Below the pieces are notes generated by a model, which made no database searches, was not told where the DNA came from, and saw only the letters and a program-made list of their open reading frames with translations. Position numbers and translations under genes: made by a program. This document shows positions 52,127 through 64,000 of a DNA stretch of 64,000 nucleotides, piece after piece (the stretch's first letter is position 1; the number at the start of each line of letters is the position of its first letter). Location: assembly GCF_040054535.1 (NCBI RefSeq), contig NC_090796.1, positions 13,667,501-13,731,500 on the forward strand, given 5' to 3'. The stretch is from Antennarius striatus. Lineage: Eukaryota > Chordata > Actinopteri > Lophiiformes > Antennariidae.

Positions 52127-54729
52127 TCACTCCCAAGGGGCCTCTGGCTGGGTGTACATGGAGAGTTCCTCATACAGTCCTCCTCCACATGTTTCGATCA
52201 CCAAACCCTGACAAACAGACAGAAGTCAGCTTCAGTCAGTTCTGTAGCTTGTAGGAGATCTCAAACACAGATTGTGACTCAGTCTGGACACGTCGGTGTA
52301 GTTTTAATATGCATCATCGATGATAAATCTATCCATCTGAAGACACCACTCACATACAGCTGCTAAATGTCACAACGGAGAAGTCCTGCTATAAATATCA
52401 TGTGTGCTATCTGCTTTACGATCTCTACAGCTCTTGATGAGATAATACACATTGGAGTTGAACAACGTCCAGTAAACCAGAGGCTTCTTCTTTTTGTTTC
52501 TTTTTTTTGTCTCTTCCCAGTCTCATTAAATGTCATATAATGAGACTGGGAAGTTCATTTTTCTCTGTTTTCATCCCATGCTCACCAAAGGGGAGTGTCT
52601 AAGTCAGCAATAGTTGTGCAGTACTCTGTTATCCGTTAAAGAAAGGCTTCCTCAGCCCTAAAATCTGTAGCAGCATCACAGTTCTAAATGTTCTGCATTC
52701 TATTTTTCTGTTCACCTGCCCATTTTCTCATTCCCTAAGAAACGTTTATGGTGTCTGCATGACAAAACATGCAATATAGTCATGTTTCTGAAATCTGGAT
52801 AAGATTTCAGAAACATGAATACCCACAATATTTAAGATACAGCTAAAACAGAAGCCCACCCAATATGTCTTCTTGTGTATTAAGATACATCGAGTTCTTA
52901 TGTATTTCATTGAGAATCCTTTAATTTGACATTACATTAACTTGTATTATGTTTTTCTTCTGGAAACCTTGCCCTATGTGTTAGAGCAAAGCATCGAAAA
53001 CCAAATCATGCTACAAAAACTATTTTTAAAAATGCTACTTGTTATGTATTATAAAGAAAATTAGAGGCTAGAATCATAAATATAATATTTGTAATGAACT
53101 GACAAAATCAGATACTGTTGTGGTTCAGAGACCGGTGGCGCGTGCCCTGCAGTGTCTTGCTCACATGTTGTTGTTTTTTATCTTTTATAGTTGGTAAAAC
53201 ACACAGCTGTCTCTTGTCTTGTGTGACCAGCGAAAGATCATCTGTGCAGGAACCTCCTCCTTTGATGGATGTGACTGTAAAGTGGAGAAAAGCTGACAAA
53301 CCTCATAGATGTGACTGATTTCAGGCTCCTCGTAATCAATGTCCTCCTTTTCCAACTGGTTTTATAATGTAGATGAAAAAGGAAACAGGTTTGAAGTTAG
53401 TTGTTATGGCTCAAACTGGATGAAAAATGAATATTTAGAAGAATCTTTACGCTGTAAACTTCACACATGCTATGTTGGCAAATTTGCCACTTTCTTTTAT
53501 TTTTCTTCTATTTTGACATTTAATAAGATTGTTTTTGTTCTTTTTAATGTATTGTTTTTTTTTCCCATCCTTTTCCTCACCAGTTGGCGTTTTCGCAGCA
53601 GTAGAGCAGCGATGCACACAGCCAACATTAGACCTTGGAGGATGATGAGACCATCCTTCATCTTGGACCTGTGCTGGGCGTGGACGTGGCTGATCGGTCC
53701 TGTAAATGGAATGGCATGGTGGTGAGACGGAAGCAAATGACCACTGAAAAAAATAATAATAAGTGAATAAATAAATAAAATTCCATTCAAGTAAAAATTT
53801 TAAGTTATCCCAGCCTCTTACTGGCGACTTGGAGCTCGGATCCAGGCCCCCAGGTGTCGTTGATCCTGCAGAAATAGACTCCTCTGTCCTCAATGTGCAC
53901 ATCCTTGATATAAAGACAGCCGTCTTTGGTTTGGCCCGTGGGACGGATGCTGATCCTTCCTCTTGCCTTCATCTCCTGTCCTCTTTCTGGTTCTTCGTAG
54001 TATTTATTGACCTTAAACCAGCGAGCTCTGGCTGCCAGGTGATGCTTGGAGGACAGGCAGTAGAAGTGCACGGAGCGTCTGGTTATCGCGCCGTAGAAGC
54101 GGGGCTTCTGGCTGATGCGCAGCTGGTTATTTATGGCCACTGAGCAGACAGAAGGAGTTTTTAGGGTTAATGTAACATAAGTCTGTAACGTGTTATGCAT
54201 CAAAGTCAATGCAAACTTCTCATGAAGTGTATAACAAACTGGGAATGAGCAGCCACACTAATAGGTTCTCTTTTTCTCCATGAAATTTCTCCAAGAAGAA
54301 ATAACTGAAGCTGAACCCCATAATAACTTCAAAAACAGGATTAATGTTGTCTATATATAGCTTAGATAGTATATTAAAATAAACAAGACAACTTCAGTGT
54401 TTGTCTCAGCAGACAAACTTCCTCTTTCCTCCCAGATGGGCAGGAAATAAGGGCACCCTGGGGTCGAAAATAGCATGAAAAAACACCTGTTTGTTGTGTA
54501 GCTGTGTTAGAAAATGTATAAAGAATACAGTTATAGAACATTATGAAGCATTATGAACTGATTATATAATTTACTATACACCTTCAGCATTTGGGTTCTT
54601 TTACATTATGGCATCAATGCTAAAACTGTTTTATTGACATCGATTTTTTAGTGAATCATTAAAATGTTTACTTTTACCTGACATGTGAATCAAAGCGAGC
54701 CCACAGTATCCAGCCAACAAGCAACGCAT
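52127..54729 (-). CDS. cd79b: B-cell antigen receptor subunit CD79b (Ig-beta), 5 exons
   Basis: Signal-transducing partner of surface immunoglobulin on B cells. Exons (minus): 54678-54729 (signal peptide MRCLLAGYCGLALIHMS), 53822-54139 (Ig V-type domain), 53581-53699 (stalk and membrane segment), 53302-53355 and 52127-52207 (cytoplasmic tail); 207 residues, frame closed. The Ig domain shows HFYCLSSKH, ARWFKV, GCLYIKDVHIEDRGVYFC and an NDTW glycosylation site. The membrane segment is GLIILQGLMLAVCIAALLL, followed by RKRQL. The tail carries an ITAM split by the last intron: YEGL, nine residues, YEEL. An extra DIDYEE precedes it, and it ends YTQPEAPWE. The membrane segment lacks the usual polar bonding residue that I would look for first. 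Identification rests on the domain order, the ITAM and the scn4a neighbour. Confidence 0.92.
52513..52553. repeat. 16-bp perfect inverted repeat in cd79b intron 4
   Basis: CTTCCCAGTCTCATTA and its exact complement flank a 9-nt loop. Confidence 0.9.
52781..52817. repeat. Second 16-bp perfect inverted repeat in cd79b intron 4
   Basis: CATGTTTCTGAAATCT and its exact complement flank GGATA. Confidence 0.9.
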
Positions 54730-57101
54730 GATGACATGCAAAAGAAAATTATCTCCACAAGTATGTCTGAGTCTCCCTGCTGTCAGGAACAAGAAGAAAC
54801 GTGTGCATCAGTGGGTCTGTGGTCTGGAACTGACGCTTCAACGCTAGGCAAATGAGAGGAACCAGAAGGACCACCCTCATGATTCAAATATTACAACACA
54901 AATATGCATCTGCAAGGAAGGACAGTCTTGAATGTTCTTACATTCAAAAAAACCAAAACAAAACGTGTCCTGATATTTCAAAATAAAATCTCACGGATTT
55001 AAGGGTGAAGCAGTTACCTGTAGTTCACCCAAATGACCACCAGGGGCCCCCCAACGAGTGCAGTCTCAGACAGCCGGAATACTGAGAATCACAGCCTACT
55101 TTTCCCTACAAGAAGTATTTATTGCCACAATATAGTTACAATTTTTACAAAATAATAGAAATTTACATTACAGAAAGAAACAGAACACAAAATATAAATA
55201 TATACAGGCAACACTGACATTGAGTGTACCAGTAAAGCTCTCCGTATGGCTCTTCCTCCTTTAGACACGTAAATGAAACGAGGACAATGTTGAGGATTCA
55301 ACTGGACATTCAGAGGAGACTTTAGTTAAGTAATGTAGCAGTGTGCCAGGGTCAATTTCTATCACGCTGCAGCAGCAGGATAAGACAAAAACAACCTGCT
55401 GTGGAGGAAATGTTCATATTGTCTATCCTCCGCCAGGGTTGGTAGTAAAACACATTAACAAGAGAAGAGACAAGCCTCTACAGTCTATAAAAAACCTATT
55501 AACTGTAAAAGAGTTCATGTTGTTCATGAATATATATTCAAAGTAAGACATTTTAGATTAAGACTTACACAACAAGTGAAGCCCACCCACCAGGTCAGAC
55601 CTGAGACAGTAAGATCTACTGTGCATTAAAGTTATCTCATATTTTTTATGGATAATGAAGTGTGATTATCTACACATTCGGGAAGAGTGGTATTCATTTA
55701 AAGTCAGAGTCTTATAGAGCATTATAATCACAGCTTCCAGATGGTGCTTAAATGAAATGCTGAGATTTCTTTGAGGTCAGTCTGTGGGCACAAAAAAATA
55801 AAAATAAAAAGCAGACAAAACATTTATAAGACATGCAAATATCAGTGATGATCTTAGAAAACAAGAAGGTCTCTCAGTCTCCCAGTCAGAAGCTCTAAGT
55901 TGACCTGGAAGGGATATAAATAGTGCAATACAAACTGGGTCTTACTGCAGGAGGCACTTGGGGACGTCAGCATCAGCTGACCTTTGCTATTGTGAATGGA
56001 GACCAAGACATTAGGTTTTAAGCGCTAGGCTTGGATAAATGTGATAAAGCTAAGTCTTATTTTTCAGGTGTTCATTTAGAAATGTACAAAATCTTTCAAA
56101 ATCATTGCCCCGACATCGGGCAATTTTGAGACTGGTTTTCATGCTGGGTGTCTCATGTGGGATCTGTTAATTCCCTAATATTGCTCCTTAGAGTTATGTA
56201 ACTGGTCTGCATTCAAATCATATCTGGAAAACATTAATTCAAGTTATTCTTTGGTGAGAAACTGGGGCACATGTATTGGTGTTCTGGTGACATCCATGGA
56301 TTTGTTCACTTAAATGAAGGCTTCACAATTAGTGATACTTTATATACATTTATTTTAAATCTATTTAGATCTTTTCTTGTGTAGAGCATCAGAAAAATCT
56401 GGTTCTAAATGACATTTTAAGTCTAATTTTTCACTGAAAGCCACTGTGGTCCACTTTACAGTACTAAACATAATTTTATTGACTAACAGTAAAAACATGG
56501 GAAGAAATTCCCTTAAAATGTTTTAAACTGGATCATATTGATCATATTAAACCATTCATTTGGAAATAAAACACTATTTACTCTTATCAGTGTACACAGA
56601 AAGTACATCAGAGGCACAGCAATGATGCTACAATAGGAACTATTTTATAATATTCTAGAATATTAATTTTCACATTTTTACCGTTAAACAAACTGTAATT
56701 TGACATTAAATGTTCATCCTTCTTGTTGTCTTGTGGTGAGGGTGTGCGCTTATATCAGCTGAATACTGTAATATCGTATTTTGTGATACAAAATCAATAA
56801 TTAGTCATTGGGTTTTATTATCCTGTTATTTTTTTCCTTTTATTAAATTCTGGTACATCTATTCTCTTTCCTCAGACTGCACAAAAATGGTGGATGGATA
56901 AAAACAAACCATGTGCTCCATCTTCAACCCCAAAAGAAAGTTAAATATCTCATGGATAAATGGGAATTGTCTGTTCAATCTAATGGACAAAAATCCTGTT
57001 CGAATATTCCTCAATTGAGTGAAACCTCTTCTCAAAATGAGCTGAATTACAGAGACTTTAACTCAATGCTGACACAAAATTAATTGTCCTGCTGTTGTCT
57101 G
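54730..57101. other. cd79b upstream region and scn4a 3' UTR
   Basis: No coding region recognised. The part next to 57101 is the presumed scn4a 3' UTR. The remainder is AT-rich spacer between genes transcribed in the same direction. Confidence 0.5.
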
Positions 57102-61959
<4,858 letters not shown>

Positions 61960-64000
61960 CTGAAGAAAGAATATTAAAGAATCTGGTCTAGTATATTCTA
62001 TGAAACCCTTCTGACTCTACAAGTGAGAAACTTATTCCTCTCTCTATTCATGACTGAATCAGAGTATACAGATTGCCAAACTAAACACAATAGTGCATGA
62101 CTTTTCCACTAATAAATATAATGTCTGTCTCTTCTTACAGACACAGCCATCTGTAGTTAGTTTAATTAATTTATAACTATGTCAGTCGCTGTTTTGTGTC
62201 ATATTTTTTATTTGGGAGATCATCTTCGCAAATGTCAGGGTCAAACTTCTGTTTATCATTGGAAAATGTATATGTTTTTCAGACAAAAGATTGATAGAAG
62301 TTAGCCAATAAAATATCAAGTCTATTGGTCGAATCTGAAGCTACAACAAATATTTTTAGACGTAAATTGTGCCCTTTTTAAGTATTCAGATATGAGACAA
62401 ACACAAGAATCCCGAATAGTTCAAGTTCAAAGTTCAAGAAAAAACAACAAAACACCAAATTATCAGTATGTGCCCCAAAAAAAACATTCAAATGATGCCC
62501 GCACTCCTCGACAAGCTTAAGTGATGACGATACAGTGTGATTAACACTTCATGGAGCTGCTATCAGGTGGCTTTTCCTTAACAGCCACCTCAGCTCTGCT
62601 CCCTCAGCTGTCTGTGTTTGTTCCCTCAGCAGCAGCATGCCTGCTCCAGCCGGATCTTAGTTCATGCTCAAGGTCAAAACCACTGTTTGGTGGCTCGAGT
62701 CATTTGATTTAAATAGAACCCTCCCCACCCCCTCCTTTTGAGTGTGTGAGTACACCATTTGCTGTGAAATCAGCACAAATGGTGCATATATTCACATAAG
62801 TCTTGAAAGTAAGGGGGAGGAGTGTCAGATTTTAAAAACCTGCGATAATTTTAGCACCGTTTTTGTCCGCTTTCCATTTCTATGGATGACCTAATAGGAA
62901 ATGTATTTGGCTGTGGTCATTTAATATGATGCAGAAATCGTGGCTGAGCTCTATTATTTATGTCACGGGTGTTTTTATGTTTTATATTCAACTGACACGT
63001 CACAAACACAAATTCACACACAGGAAACTTAAGGTACCTGTTGCTGTGTGGCTCAAGGAAATTCAAATCCAAAATAGAAATAAAATGAAAGAAAATGAGG
63101 TGGCGCAGTGGTTAGCGCTGCCGCCTCACAACACGGCGGACCCGGGTTCGAGTCCCGCTCTGTGCGGAGTTCGCATACTCTCCCCGTGTCTGTGTGGGTT
63201 CTCTCCGGGTTCTCCGGCTTCCTCCCACCTCCAAAAGCATGCGATTCAAGTTGATTGGCCGTTCCAAATTGGCCGTAGGAATGAGTGTGTGTGTGTGCAT
63301 GGTTGTATGTCTTTGTGTGTGGCTCCGCGGTGCACTGGCGTCGTGCCCGGAGTGTCCCCCACCTCACGCCCTATGCCGCCGAGATAGGCTCTGGCTCCCC
63401 GTGACCCTCTGCGGCGGATGTAGCGGTGGTAATCTGAAGATGACTGACTGACTGAAAGAAAATGGTCATATTCTGTCTTGTGTGTTTAGATATCATTATA
63501 ACGCCTCAGAGACTTGTAACGCCCCCTAGTGGTTAATATGTTCTCCCTCAGCTGTGTCTGTCTGTCCATCTCCCAAAGGGGTTAACAATAGACCACTCAG
63601 ACATGCAGGCCGCAGAATTACCGGCATTATGAAAAGATAACTGCTAGATTCACACAGATTTTCAAGGCGGTCTGTCACCTTTACAGCTTCTCAGTAGTGA
63701 CAGTTGCTCAGATGCTTGAAAATTGCATAAGTAGCTGAGCAGTTGCATCTGGCACCCCAGGAATGACCGCCTTCTAAAGATTTACAGCATGCTGATATAA
63801 GCAATGTCTCTAATGTGACACACCGACACCGCAAAAATCATCACATCTATTTACCCTCAGGGTGAACTGAGAGAATTATTTTTATCTGAGTTAAATGGAG
63901 CTTGGTAAAGTAACACCATTTTCACTGTTTCTTTACATGTATTAACATTTCTAGGGTTAAGGTTAGGGAATCGGTTGAAAGTGAATGATAGTTAGACTCA
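61960..64000. other. scn4a intron (incomplete at window edge)
   Basis: The exon encoding the domain II pore and most of S6 should come next but was not found, so this intron exceeds 2 kb. It holds one SINE; nothing else is recognised. Confidence 0.5.
63095..63460 (+). repeat. tRNA-derived SINE in scn4a intron
   Basis: Same family as 21980: GGTGGCGCAGTGGTTAGCGC head, B box GGTTCGAGTCC, CACTGGCGTCGTGCCC, and a TGAC/TGAA tail. The extreme 5' GGCGGCAC is missing. It is inserted antisense to scn4a. Confidence 0.88.

Noticed and set aside
53829-54143. Plus-strand frame opposite the cd79b Ig exon
   Set aside because: Antisense shadow of a well-supported exon.

Overview
The window is vertebrate nuclear DNA, almost certainly from a teleost fish and probably a spiny-rayed (percomorph) one. 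The reasons are split genes with GT-AG introns, a five-exon type I interferon gene of the teleost kind, tRNA-derived SINEs common in fish, dense short microsatellites, and a gene order (plxdc1, lasp1, plekhm1, cd79b, scn4a) whose human counterparts all lie on chromosome 17. The host genes below were rebuilt exon by exon. Wherever a complete gene is present, the exon lengths sum to an uninterrupted reading frame.

Layout. Positions 893-4925 (+) hold the 3' part of plxdc1, followed by a tRNA-Cys(GCA) gene at 6181-6252 (-). From about 7.7 to 18.7 kb, between plxdc1 and lasp1, lies a repeat-rich island. It holds four intact intronless arginine-rich protamine-like genes, one decayed copy, and an intact intronless copy of the axonemal dynein light-intermediate-chain gene dnali1. 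Units are duplicated in both orientations, including an inverted duplication with arms of about 1.2 kb. SINEs, a hAT element with its target-site duplication, hAT-type MITEs and an 84-bp palindrome are interspersed. lasp1 follows at 19873-25417 (+).

Next come two tandem KLHDC1-like kelch genes on the minus strand (26306-29867 and 31286-36888), then plekhm1 (39355-45722, minus). The interferon locus follows: an inverted interferon pseudogene (48006-48578, minus) and an intact type I interferon gene (50495-51512, plus), with ISRE- and kappaB-like sites. Then come cd79b (52127-54729, minus) and the 3' two-fifths or so of the muscle sodium channel gene scn4a (57102-61959 and beyond, minus), which runs off the window end.

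How the genes relate. Two groupings look functional. The island between plxdc1 and lasp1 contains two kinds of gene expected to act in sperm: chromatin-packing proteins and an inner-arm dynein subunit. The 48-55 kb stretch pairs an antiviral cytokine with a B-cell receptor subunit next to scn4a. The linkage of scn4a and cd79b matches the tetrapod arrangement. The most novel-looking item is the protamine-like cluster: its genes share a core promoter, a conserved 6-bp stem/4-nt loop just after the stop codon, and a palindromic arrangement. I recognised no LTR retroelement, endogenous virus or CRISPR array.
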